Virus record (IMG/VR): IMGVR_UViG_3300046011_010624
Span: 1-21,364 of that record
Length of the DNA: 21,364 bases
Origin: a virus
Strand: one strand, 5' to 3'
Under the pieces are notes generated by a model that was given only the letters and a program-made list of their open reading frames with translations, searched no databases and had not been told where the DNA came from. Shown here piece after piece: positions 7,213-13,674 of the stretch. Within the stretch, counting starts at the first letter, position 1, and every line of letters begins with the position of its first letter. Position numbers and translations under genes: made by a program.

Positions 7213-7738
7213 TGTATTCCTTAATCATTTCTATATTAAAGTCAAACGCTCTATTAGCTTCATCCGCCATAGAAACATCTAACTTAGATCTGATTTTGCC
7301 TATTAACGAAGGTATATCCTCAAACTTAAACATATTATTTGGACCAGGTAACAATTTAGCTAAAGCCTGTCCTCCGAATAAATCGCCAGTATGACGAACG
7401 TAGATATGTGCCATTAACCTATGTTTATCGCTGCGTATGTTTTCAAGATAGTCTAGATAATCTATAGTGGAGTTTCTTAAATTATCAGTATCCACTCTAT
7501 TTTCAGTTAAGGCGGCATAATCCAATGTGATGCCCTTGGTTCTTTTCAAATCCGGCATGTCCTCAAATATGCCAAGTTCATCTCCATATTGTTCTAATCT
7601 GGAATAAAGCACTCTTAATTGATACAAATAATCAATATACTTATTCGTATCAACTTGTCCTTTAAAAATAGATTTAATAAAGGATTGTGATTCTGCTTCT
7701 TGATGTTTTTGCCAAGTCAGTTCTTTTAATGTACTCAT
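7205..7738 (-). CDS. ho1: Heme oxygenase (biliverdin-forming)
   Basis: The 177-residue product is a heme oxygenase, which opens heme to biliverdin IXalpha, CO and iron, supplying the substrate of the adjacent bilin reductase. The proximal heme ligand is His12 in LTWQKHQEAE. The distal helix carries HIYVRHTGDLFGGQALAKLL, with the diagnostic GDLFGGQ at 118-124. The C-terminal block ADEANRAFDFNIEMIKEYND matches the end of cyanobacterial HO1. The protein is clearly shorter than cyanobacterial HO1 (about 240), with trimmed loops in the middle, but all core helices seem present. It begins 2 bases after the stop of the 2OG oxygenase with no good ribosome-binding site, so translation is probably coupled. 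Confidence 0.9.
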   Translation of the reverse strand: MSTLKELTWQKHQEAESQSFIKSIFKGQVDTNKYIDYLYQLRVLYSRLEQYGDELGIFEDMPDLKRTKGITLDYAALTENRVDTDNLRNSTIDYLDYLENIRSDKHRLMAHIYVRHTGDLFGGQALAKLLPGPNNMFKFEDIPSLIGKIRSKLDVSMADEANRAFDFNIEMIKEYND

Positions 7739-7740
7739 AG

Positions 7741-8343
7741 TTACATATTATGTCTTGTGTTTGATGGAAATGCCAAATAAGGCCTACGGTCAAATCTATA
7801 GTCTCTGTACTTACCTAATGCGTCTACATAATGTACAAATACTTGTGTTTGTCTATTGCCTTTATATTCGTCTCTCCAATGAGGTAGAACATCGCCCTTA
7901 TAAACAATCATGTCGCCAGGTTCTAGATATAATGCTTTATGCTTACCCTCTAAAGTCTCAAACCAAATTTCCCATGGTTCAGGATTATTTGATATACAAA
8001 CGGTTGCAGAATATTCGCAGCTTGGTCTATCGGTATGTCTTGCCATATCTGAACCTGCATAGTATATTCTCATATAGCTATAAGTAGGATATAGAGTTTT
8101 ACCGGTAACTTCTTCAATCTTTGGTTGAAGATATTGACCCAATGTTTCTGTACAAAAGGAACCATAATAAGGAAAAGAATTTTTACATTGATCATCTTGA
8201 AAAAAGGTAACGTCTTTTTCATCTGCACCTGCGTGCATGTAATTTACCTTTTTCATTAATTCTAATTCTGTATCAATGAAAACACATAATTCTTTAGGCA
8301 ATGCTTTCTTTACTACTTGATATAAATTTTTTTCAAACGACAT
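7741..8343 (-). CDS. 2OG-Fe(II) dioxygenase (prolyl-4-hydroxylase-like)
   Basis: The chosen start at 8343 gives 200 residues (MSFEKNLYQVV...) and has GGAG 7 bases upstream. The in-frame ATG at 8403 would lie at the edge of the tmRNA. The iron-binding triad is visible: His103 and Asp105 in ARHTDRPSCEYS and His155 in DVLPHWRDEY, with Arg164 in GNRQTQVFVHY for 2-oxoglutarate. It is therefore probably an active Fe(II)/2OG oxygenase. Such single-domain enzymes are common in marine T4-like phages, where substrates are mostly unknown. Here it is the first gene of the operon that continues with heme oxygenase and bilin reductase. Whether it acts in that pathway or on a protein or nucleic acid cannot be told. 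Confidence 0.85.
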   Translation of the reverse strand: MSFEKNLYQVVKKALPKELCVFIDTELELMKKVNYMHAGADEKDVTFFQDDQCKNSFPYYGSFCTETLGQYLQPKIEEVTGKTLYPTYSYMRIYYAGSDMARHTDRPSCEYSATVCISNNPEPWEIWFETLEGKHKALYLEPGDMIVYKGDVLPHWRDEYKGNRQTQVFVHYVDALGKYRDYRFDRRPYLAFPSNTRHNM

Positions 8344-8360
8344 AATTGATCTCCAAAGGT

Positions 8361-8392
8361 TCGGAGTGTTTTGGTAATAAGGTACACTCCGA
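8361..8392 (-). terminator. Hairpin between tmRNA and the 2OG oxygenase gene
   Basis: TCGGAGTGT and ACACTCCGA (8361-8369 and 8384-8392) form a perfect 9-bp stem with a 14-base loop. On the minus strand it follows the tmRNA coding piece by about 10 bases and is followed by only a short CCTTT. It could be a weak terminator, a processing signal that frees the tmRNA 3' end, or a leader structure of the 2OG oxygenase gene. Confidence 0.5.
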
Positions 8393-8411
8393 TAAAACCT
8401 CATCTAACAGA

Positions 8412-8459
8412 TCAAGCTGCTAGAGCGTAGTACTCGTCATTTGCGATTACTTTATTTGC
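8412..8459 (-). other. tmRNA proteolysis tag frame ANKVIANDEYYALAA
   Basis: The resume codon is GCA at 8459-8457 and the frame ends with TGA at 8414-8412. The encoded tag is ANKVIANDEYYALAA, with the tmRNA-charged alanine normally added before it. The last ten residues differ from the E. coli tag end (ANDENYALAA) at a single position, and the terminal ALAA is the signal read by ClpXP/ClpAP-type proteases. Confidence 0.92.
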
Positions 8460-8551
8460 TTCTTCGGTCAGGTAGTCCCAGCCCTACGGCTTTCACATTG
8501 CCGTGTTGTCTGTATCCTTACTCATTGCCCTGTCGAAACCATGTCTGGCCC

Positions 8552-8638
8552 ATCAAAAGCATTCTTACTATCCATGCCTTCACGGTAATTACTCCGAGGT
8601 CTCACTTCATCTAGTCGGCGTCCCGTTTAGAATGCTTT
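8552..8638 (-). other. tmRNA intervening segment with precursor stem
   Basis: This 87-base stretch lies between the CCA end of the acceptor piece and the 5' end of the coding piece and should be removed in maturation. Its ends (8554-8565 and 8629-8640) form a perfect 12-bp inverted repeat, CAAAAGCATTCT, which continues into the acceptor stem. The precursor would have a stem of about 21 bp with one G-U pair and one C-A mismatch. Confidence 0.85.
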
Positions 8639-8720
8639 TGGTGGACCAGGCGGGAGTCGAACCCGCGTCCAGAACACCTTTCATTCAACTTCATACAACA
8701 ATTCTTTTAACTGTGGCAGA

Positions 8721-9005
8721 TTAGACATAACGGTCTATAAAAATTCCGCGCACAGTACTTTTTGCTAATATTCTTTGTTCTTTTATTGACTCGTAGAACA
8801 CATAGTTTCTTATCCACTCCGTATCTTTTTCATAATTATAATTTCTTAATAATCTATGAGATTCTTGCAATGCCAATAGTTTACTTTGTTCTTCCCAATT
8901 AACTTCTCTATTCTTTTCTGCATGCCATCTTTGAACTTGGTCATTTCTTATTGACCATTGCGATAGTTCATGTAACAAGGCAGATGATACTTTAGGAATT
9001 ACCAT
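8721..9005 (-). CDS. Hypothetical protein, 94 residues
   Basis: The product is soluble, helical and rich in Trp, Arg and Glu (WSIRNDQVQRWHAEKNREVN, then QSKLLALQESHRLLRNYNYE). It ends with VRGIFIDRYV just before the tmRNA acceptor piece. No known domain is recognised. The ATG at 9005 is preceded only by an A-rich stretch with no clear Shine-Dalgarno site; the stop of the upstream membrane-protein gene lies 4 bases before it, so translational coupling is likely. It is probably co-transcribed with the tmRNA, which would then be cut out of a longer transcript. Confidence 0.6.
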   Translation of the reverse strand: MVIPKVSSALLHELSQWSIRNDQVQRWHAEKNREVNWEEQSKLLALQESHRLLRNYNYEKDTEWIRNYVFYESIKEQRILAKSTVRGIFIDRYV

Positions 9006-9009
9006 TTTT

Positions 9010-9357
9010 TTATTGTATTAAAACTCTATAAAGCCCCGCAGCATCTATAATAGCATAAAGGGAACAACTAAGTATTCCAACAGTATACTTTCTAGTATAC
9101 GAAGTCCATATTCCAAATAAACAAGCTATTATCCAAATTGGATAACATATTAACCAGGGTACATTTGGCACAGTCATGGTTAATAAAATAGTATTAATTA
9201 CAACTGCGAACCAGCAAACTGATTCTACAATAAATCTTAAAGGAAAGCTCTTATAATCTTCTTTAAGAAAGATATAAGCATCTTCTATATTTATTTTAGA
9301 TGTTATAAAGCGTTTTATATTCTGCACGAAGTTTAATAAAATCGGCAATCCATTCAT
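9010..9357 (-). CDS. Small integral membrane protein, three predicted TM helices
   Basis: From the ATG at 9357, which has GGAG 7 bases upstream, the product has 115 residues. The first 40 residues are soluble and amphipathic. Hydrophobic segments lie at about 42-62 (RFIVESVCWFAVVINTILLT), 68-85 (WLICYPIWIIACLFGIW) and 92-112 (VGILSCSLYAIIDAAGLYRV). An upstream in-frame ATG at 9393 lacks a ribosome-binding site. The gene begins inside the 3' end of the nuclease gene with a 62-base overlap. The helix pattern is faintly like small transporters of the PnuC type, but the key motifs are not visible, so I leave the function open. It acts in the host inner membrane. Confidence 0.65.
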   Translation of the reverse strand: MNGLPILLNFVQNIKRFITSKINIEDAYIFLKEDYKSFPLRFIVESVCWFAVVINTILLTMTVPNVPWLICYPIWIIACLFGIWTSYTRKYTVGILSCSLYAIIDAAGLYRVLIQ

Positions 9358-9952
9358 TTCTTTTCTCCGGAAAAACCAGTACACCATGCTCATCTGTAGA
9401 AATTAATATGAGAATATTCGGTACTGGTATCCCTGTCATTTCCTCATAGGCTACTGCATACGCAGAGCATTGCATAAAATAATCATGTATATCATCTCTA
9501 GTTTTGTTTCTTCTAGACGTTTTAAAATCTATTACTGCAAGTTTACCATTGTATTCTGCAATACAATCAACCGTACCCGCCACCTCTAAATGATGAGAGA
9601 ATACAGGCTGTTCTAAAACGTGTATATTGTCTATTCTATCTAAATATTCTTTTAGCTCATTCCAATTATGATGATCTACTAAATTAGGCTGCACAACTTC
9701 ATTACTCAAATATTTTTCGCACAGTGTATGAATTCTAGTTCCTCTTCTTGCAGCAGCGGAACTTATTTTATTTGCCTCTTCATTACCTACACGTTTTCTC
9801 CATTCTAAAATTACATCCTTTTTTAATAGCCCGGTGACTGTAGTTACGGAAGGATATCTTTCTCCCGTAGGAGTTTCGTAAGTCCTAACCCCATTCGGTT
9901 GAGTAACTCTTTGTAGTTTTGGTAAAGGTGTTTGGTCAATGTGTAAAAACAT
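9296..9952 (-). CDS. PD-(D/E)XK exonuclease (RecB/Cas4-like)
   Basis: The 218-residue product has the RecB-type nuclease motifs in order: GTRIH (71-75), a Glu at 114 in LEQPVFS, GTVD (126-129), VIDFKTS (140-146, Asp142 and Lys144 of the D-x-K core), and QCSAYAVAYEE (161-171, the QxxxY motif). These proteins cut or resect DNA. Single-domain forms are common in T4-like cyanophages and other marine phages, where a role in host DNA breakdown or recombination is assumed. The ATG at 9952 follows an AT-rich segment (TATTATAATTGTATT) that could be a -10 element; there is no Shine-Dalgarno site, so a short or near-leaderless mRNA is possible. Confidence 0.8.
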   Translation of the reverse strand: MFLHIDQTPLPKLQRVTQPNGVRTYETPTGERYPSVTTVTGLLKKDVILEWRKRVGNEEANKISSAAARRGTRIHTLCEKYLSNEVVQPNLVDHHNWNELKEYLDRIDNIHVLEQPVFSHHLEVAGTVDCIAEYNGKLAVIDFKTSRRNKTRDDIHDYFMQCSAYAVAYEEMTGIPVPNILILISTDEHGVLVFPEKRNEWIADFIKLRAEYKTLYNI

Positions 9953-9960
9953 AATACAAT

Positions 9961-9972
9961 TATAATATAGAT
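9961..9972 (-). promoter_or_regulatory. Possible sigma70-like -10 element before the nuclease gene
   Basis: On the minus strand the 70-base gap before the nuclease reads ATCTATATTATAATTGTATT, directly ahead of the ATG. TATAAT is a consensus -10 element. No convincing -35 hexamer is visible, so the call is weak. The rest of the gap (about 9975-10022) holds nothing I recognise. Confidence 0.35.
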
Positions 9973-10022
9973 CTGCTGAAAAGTCTATAGAAAAGTTTAT
10001 CTATTCTTAGCACCACTGTAGA

Positions 10023-10730
10023 TTAATCACCAAAGGTGATCCCTTTTTCTTCTAATAAATTTAAATTACTATTCGTGCCATTCGTAGTCATTTCTAAAAT
10101 TTTCGGGGGAGGAAGATTTTTAGGGTAAAATTTTTGATTAATTTCAATTTTTAGCGGATCAGGATTCCCCTCAATAAACTGCATTTGCTCTGGTAAAAGC
10201 CCTGCGCCTTTTAAAGCACTTAAGGTATACGGATTCGACATAGCATTTCGTACTCGCATTGGCGATGGTCGACCCGTTGCAACTATCTCAGCATAAATTT
10301 CGCGTCCTATCATTACAGTGAACTCATTAGCAGCATTTAATTCAAACATTTCTTCATCGGTAAAAAAAGTTCCATCCTCGTGTTTAGCTCTAGTAGGTTC
10401 TACAATTTCATATAATTCTGAAAGTATTTTTTCAAGAATTTTAATTTCTTGTTCAGTTAATTTAAATGCTTCTTTCTCAGTTTCTAACCAGGATTCCATC
10501 TCAAGTATTTCCGATTCTAAATTTAGAATTACATGTAATAGACCACCATTTTCTTTAAGATATTTTAGTTCTTCTATTTTTGCTCTTTGTTTTAGATTAG
10601 ATACTTCTTTTAGCGCGTATGCTCGTTTTCTTCCCTCAAGAAAATTCTTAAGCTGTTTAATTTTTTCCCATGGAGTATGTCCATCGACTTGATAACGATA
10701 ATTAAATTCTGTATTCAATTTAGCGGGCAT
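10023..10730 (-). CDS. Helical protein paired with tail fibre B (possible fibre chaperone)
   Basis: The start at 10730 (MPAKLNTEFNYRYQVDG) has AAGGAAA about 8 bases upstream; an in-frame ATG at 10781 overlaps the fibre gene and lacks a site. The 235-residue product starts with HTPWEKIKQLKNFLEGRKRA, continues with a long helical, charged middle (about 45-125) and ends in a Pro-rich part with NPDPLKIEINQKFYPKNLPP. No catalytic motif is visible. It follows the second fibre gene just as another helical protein follows the first, so a chaperone, trimerisation or adaptor role is reasonable, but this is inference from position only. Confidence 0.65.
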   Translation of the reverse strand: MPAKLNTEFNYRYQVDGHTPWEKIKQLKNFLEGRKRAYALKEVSNLKQRAKIEELKYLKENGGLLHVILNLESEILEMESWLETEKEAFKLTEQEIKILEKILSELYEIVEPTRAKHEDGTFFTDEEMFELNAANEFTVMIGREIYAEIVATGRPSPMRVRNAMSNPYTLSALKGAGLLPEQMQFIEGNPDPLKIEINQKFYPKNLPPPKILEMTTNGTNSNLNLLEEKGITFGD

Positions 10731-10753
10731 TATATTTTCCTTTTCATAAAAAT

Positions 10754-11845
10754 TTAGCCATAGGATACTCCCCCTGGCCATGAACGTCTTGTTTTTCCGG
10801 ATGCAATATCTCCAGAAACTGCTCCTGTATTTGATATAGTATTATACACTGACAAAGGATCAAACCCACCTCCGGCTGCCCCAAACGCATACATACCTCT
10901 ATCACCATTAAAAGTTATTCCCGCAGGAGTTCTTCTAGGAGAGCCTGCCCCAGTTATATCCCCAGAAATAGATCCAGTATTAGTAACTCTATTAATTGTA
11001 TTAACGATAGTAGCCATCGTATTTCCATACGCAAAAACACAATTGCCATTACCGTATTCAGTGGCAGTAACAAAGTCCCGAATAGATCCTGAGGTACCTA
11101 CGTTACCACCAATAACACCCGTATTAGTAACATAATTGGCAGTATTAATTACTAGAGGAGCTGTACCCGCTCTAACATTTTGATATCCAAATATGTACAC
11201 ACCTCTATCGCCGCCATACCCCGCGCCGCTGCTATTTTGCCTTTGTGTGCCTACGAGAGAAACATCAGAAGCAAGAATACCCGTGTTTGATACTTGATTA
11301 GATACCGTTGCATATGTGGAAGAGAACCAACCATACGCAAAAATTGATCTATCTGTCCCATATGGGCACCCAGAATGGTATTTTCTAACAGAACCAACAG
11401 TAGAAGTATCTGAACTTAGAACACCTGTATCGGATAGTAAATTAGTCATATTGAAAGCGCCCGTCCCCGAACTAGTTCCACCAAAAAAGATTCCTCTAGT
11501 AGTACCGTATTCGCTTCCTCCAGCATGAAATCTTGCAGTGCCAACACCGCTAGTTTCAGAACCAAAAACGCCAGTATTCAGTACTCTTAGCATATTATTC
11601 ACCATGCTATAGCCGCCACTGATACTATTTCCAAACCCAATCATTGCGGAAAAACTTCTACTAAAGCTAGATTTATTCCAAAGATCAGATAATCGTATTG
11701 TTCCGCTAGCTTTACCCGCAAGAGTTCTTACGGCGCTTTCATTTAAGCTAACTGAGGACGTGGCAGATCTACCTAACTCAACACCGACGTGGTTAGCTAA
11801 ATCAATTCTTACTGGGGAAGCGGGTGACCCAGCAGGTGTTGGCAT
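10754..11845 (-). CDS. Tail fibre-like repeat protein B
   Basis: The 363-residue product starts with an N-terminal domain (residues 1-60: MPTPAGSPASPVRIDLANHV ... GKASGTIRLSDLW) that it shares with the protein encoded at 12539-13669, probably the part that docks on the baseplate or a fibre base. The rest is about six imperfect repeats of about 45-48 residues with the pattern NTG-hxxxD-xxVGTxR, then YGxDRGhxxFGY. This is like kelch or beta-propeller type repeats and is rich in Gly, Ser, Thr and Asn, typical of phage receptor-binding parts. The last repeat ends abruptly at GVSYG, so the structure may close with an N-terminal strand. Shine-Dalgarno GGAG lies in the end of the upstream gene. Confidence 0.8.
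   Translation of the reverse strand: MPTPAGSPASPVRIDLANHVGVELGRSATSSVSLNESAVRTLAGKASGTIRLSDLWNKSSFSRSFSAMIGFGNSISGGYSMVNNMLRVLNTGVFGSETSGVGTARFHAGGSEYGTTRGIFFGGTSSGTGAFNMTNLLSDTGVLSSDTSTVGSVRKYHSGCPYGTDRSIFAYGWFSSTYATVSNQVSNTGILASDVSLVGTQRQNSSGAGYGGDRGVYIFGYQNVRAGTAPLVINTANYVTNTGVIGGNVGTSGSIRDFVTATEYGNGNCVFAYGNTMATIVNTINRVTNTGSISGDITGAGSPRRTPAGITFNGDRGMYAFGAAGGGFDPLSVYNTISNTGAVSGDIASGKTRRSWPGGVSYG
11684..11724 (-). repeat. 41-bp exact direct repeat, copy 1 (in fibre B)
   Basis: This copy begins ATCAGATAATCGTATTGTTC on the + strand and encodes part of the shared KASGTIRLSDLW segment. It is identical over 41 bases to 13508-13548 in fibre A and in the same orientation, while the flanks diverge. 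It could serve as a recombination point for exchange of fibre tips. Confidence 0.9.
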
Positions 11846-11846
11846 T

Positions 11847-12530
11847 TTATTTACTCCTCTTATTATCTATTCTTAAGACATCTGCGGGTATATTTAAATC
11901 TTGTAAATAGTTAGTCATAGTTTTTTCCGTCAAATCCTGCAGTAAATGTCTTTTGGATGCAGGCAGTGTAGCAAATTCTTTTTCAAAATTAAGTAAAGAA
12001 TTTATATCATGCTCAATATTAAATAGTGATTCAGAATGACTTGAAATACCCATCAATGCTCTTTTGCTTGTTTCGAGAAAATGCCTTTTTTCTCCTAATT
12101 CAAATTCTTGTCTAGTATATTTAGGCAAAACCTTAAAATGTTTATATAAAACGTTTAATTCCACAATAGCATCATTTAAAAGTTTTTCAAAAAAAGGTCG
12201 ATTAATTTCTTTTAATTTTAAATCAAGCTTAATTTTTCTTTTTTCAAAATTGCTGACAGTTGGATCCTCTAAAGTTTGTAACATTTGTTCTTCTTCAATT
12301 TTAGACTTTTCCATATCAATTATAGATTCCTGCACCGCTATAAGTTTTTTATACATACGAAGCCCCAACGCCCTATAGGCTCTTTCGGGTGTAATTTGTG
12401 CGGCTAAAACAAAATGTTCTGTTTGAAATTCTGAATTTTCAAATGGGATATCATAAAAGGCATTTTGTATTTCTTTTAGTACATTTTCTACATTATCTGT
12501 TTGAACTGTTAATTCACTTTTTGATTTCAT
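11847..12530 (-). CDS. Helical protein paired with tail fibre A (possible fibre chaperone)
   Basis: The 227-residue product is strongly helical. After VLKEIQNAFYDIPFENSEFQ comes HFVLAAQITPERAYRALGLR, a pattern I associate with proteins near fibre genes in T4-like cyanophages. Residues about 75-160 are coiled-coil-like (QESIIDMEKSKIEEEQMLQT and following). There is no membrane segment or catalytic motif. AAGGA lies about 5 bases before the ATG at 12530. It sits between two fibre genes and ends one base before the start of fibre B. A chaperone or assembly adaptor for fibre A is a guess from position. Confidence 0.65.
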   Translation of the reverse strand: MKSKSELTVQTDNVENVLKEIQNAFYDIPFENSEFQTEHFVLAAQITPERAYRALGLRMYKKLIAVQESIIDMEKSKIEEEQMLQTLEDPTVSNFEKRKIKLDLKLKEINRPFFEKLLNDAIVELNVLYKHFKVLPKYTRQEFELGEKRHFLETSKRALMGISSHSESLFNIEHDINSLLNFEKEFATLPASKRHLLQDLTEKTMTNYLQDLNIPADVLRIDNKRSK

Positions 12531-12538
12531 AAAATTCC

Positions 12539-13669
12539 TTAGGGGTTGTTACTATAATCTTGAAAAGACGCCATATATTCTTTAGCTATAACTAATGCAG
12601 CAGAAGGATTTATCTGCGTTTCTGTAGCAAACTCTATACCATCTATTTCTCGTAATTGCGCCCTGAGTCGGGAATTGGTAGAAGACCGATTATATCCTCC
12701 ACAAACATATCCCCTTGTGCTAGAATTTAATCCTGCTGCAGACGATCTAGCTACCGCCAATCCTGCTGCAGGATTAATCAGAGTTTCTGTGGCAAACGAT
12801 ATACCATCTATTTCTGAATAAACCGTTATGTCTCTTTGATTAAAACCTCCACCGCACCAGTATCCGTTTGTACTAGAATTGACGCCTGCAACTTCCCACC
12901 TAGTGGTAGCTAACCCCATGGCCGGGTTAACAGATGTGCGATTACTAAAAATAATTCCATCTACTTCATTAAAAGTTGTCCCATATCCCGCGCCAAAGTC
13001 ATTTCCTCCGGCATAATAACCTTTAGATGCAGATGAAACACCCTCTAATTTGTATCTAGTTCTAACTGAGGCAGACGTGGATAAACTAGTTTCTGTAGGA
13101 AAGTCTAATCCATCAACTAGGCTGCTTGTTACTCGACTAAAATTGCACCCCCCTGCCCAAAATCCTTGTGTTTCGGAATTTGTGGCGCCATATGCACCCC
13201 TGGCACCTGAAGTGGCGGAAGATGTAAATAATGTTTGAGTTGCAAATACTAAACCATCAACACCTGTAGTTAAACTCTGAGCTGCATCAAATCCTGTACC
13301 TTGGTATCCCGAAAATCTTGCTGCAGCATAACCTTTAGTTCTCGAATTCGCTCCGCTAGAATGTCTACCTGTTCTCAATTGTGCAGCAGGATCAATAGTG
13401 GTTTCTGTAGGAAAATCTAATCCATCTAAATTATTCCCTGGAGCTGTAAAACTAGAATCAGTATTTGTAATAAATCCTTTCGTCACTGTGAAGGATTTAC
13501 TCCACAAATCAGATAATCGTATTGTTCCGCTAGCTTTACCCGCAAGAGCTCTTACCGCAGACTCGCCTAACGAAATTGTGGCAGTAGCAGATCTACCCAC
13601 CTCGACACCGACGTGACGAGCTAGATCTATTCGTAGTGGATTCGAGGGTGTACCGGCAGGTGTTGGCAT
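12539..13669 (-). CDS. Tail fibre-like repeat protein A
   Basis: The 376-residue product shares the first 60 residues with fibre B (MPTPAGTPSNPLRIDLARHV ... ARALAGKASGTIRLSDLW pattern). The remainder has six repeats of about 48-50 residues with the pattern VDGhxFATET-hxNPAA-hxxxR, then AGxNSSTxGYxxGG, again like kelch/beta-propeller blades. The repeat sequence is unrelated to that of fibre B, so the two proteins have the same base with different tips. The start lies 5 bases after the MazG stop without a clear ribosome-binding site, so translation is probably coupled. It would act in receptor recognition at the cell surface. Confidence 0.8.
   Translation of the reverse strand: MPTPAGTPSNPLRIDLARHVGVEVGRSATATISLGESAVRALAGKASGTIRLSDLWSKSFTVTKGFITNTDSSFTAPGNNLDGLDFPTETTIDPAAQLRTGRHSSGANSRTKGYAAARFSGYQGTGFDAAQSLTTGVDGLVFATQTLFTSSATSGARGAYGATNSETQGFWAGGCNFSRVTSSLVDGLDFPTETSLSTSASVRTRYKLEGVSSASKGYYAGGNDFGAGYGTTFNEVDGIIFSNRTSVNPAMGLATTRWEVAGVNSSTNGYWCGGGFNQRDITVYSEIDGISFATETLINPAAGLAVARSSAAGLNSSTRGYVCGGYNRSSTNSRLRAQLREIDGIEFATETQINPSAALVIAKEYMASFQDYSNNP
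13508..13548 (-). repeat. 41-bp exact direct repeat, copy 2 (in fibre A)
   Basis: Identical over 41 bases to 11684-11724, same orientation. It lies at the end of the shared N-terminal domain, at the point where the repeat regions of the two fibres begin to differ. Confidence 0.9.
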
Positions 13670-13674
13670 ACTAT

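Larger units (their letters stand above)
8400..8705 (-). ncRNA. ssrA: Circularly permuted two-piece tmRNA
   Basis: Read on the minus strand, the acceptor piece comes first. Its T arm GCGGG-TTCGACT-CCCGC and acceptor strand CTGGTCC are followed by A and an encoded CCA, ending at 8639. After an intervening segment the coding piece starts at 8551 with GGGCCAGACATGGTTTCGAC, the typical tmRNA 5' region. GGGCCAG pairs with CTGGTCC over 7 bp including a G3-U70 wobble, the alanine identity element. Next comes an ACGGC/GCCGT stem (8486-8504), then the tag frame, then a stem (TCTAGCAG/CTGTTAGA) enclosing the tag stop. This order is the permuted form known from Alphaproteobacteria and some cyanobacteria. 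The 5' end of the acceptor piece (about 8705) is estimated from TTGTAT/ATACAG pairing. tmRNA frees stalled ribosomes and tags their products. Confidence 0.93.

Noticed and set aside
8344-8403. N-terminal extension of the 2OG oxygenase (start at 8403)
   Set aside because: The extension crosses the hairpin and touches the tmRNA end; the ATG at 8343 has a good ribosome-binding site.
8503-8724. 73-codon + strand open frame
   Set aside because: It lies antisense to the tmRNA and its predicted peptide contains the reverse of the T arm; the tmRNA explains the sequence.
10318-10692. 124-codon + strand frame
   Set aside because: It is antisense to the helical protein at 10023-10730; Ser-rich composition is typical of a shadow frame.
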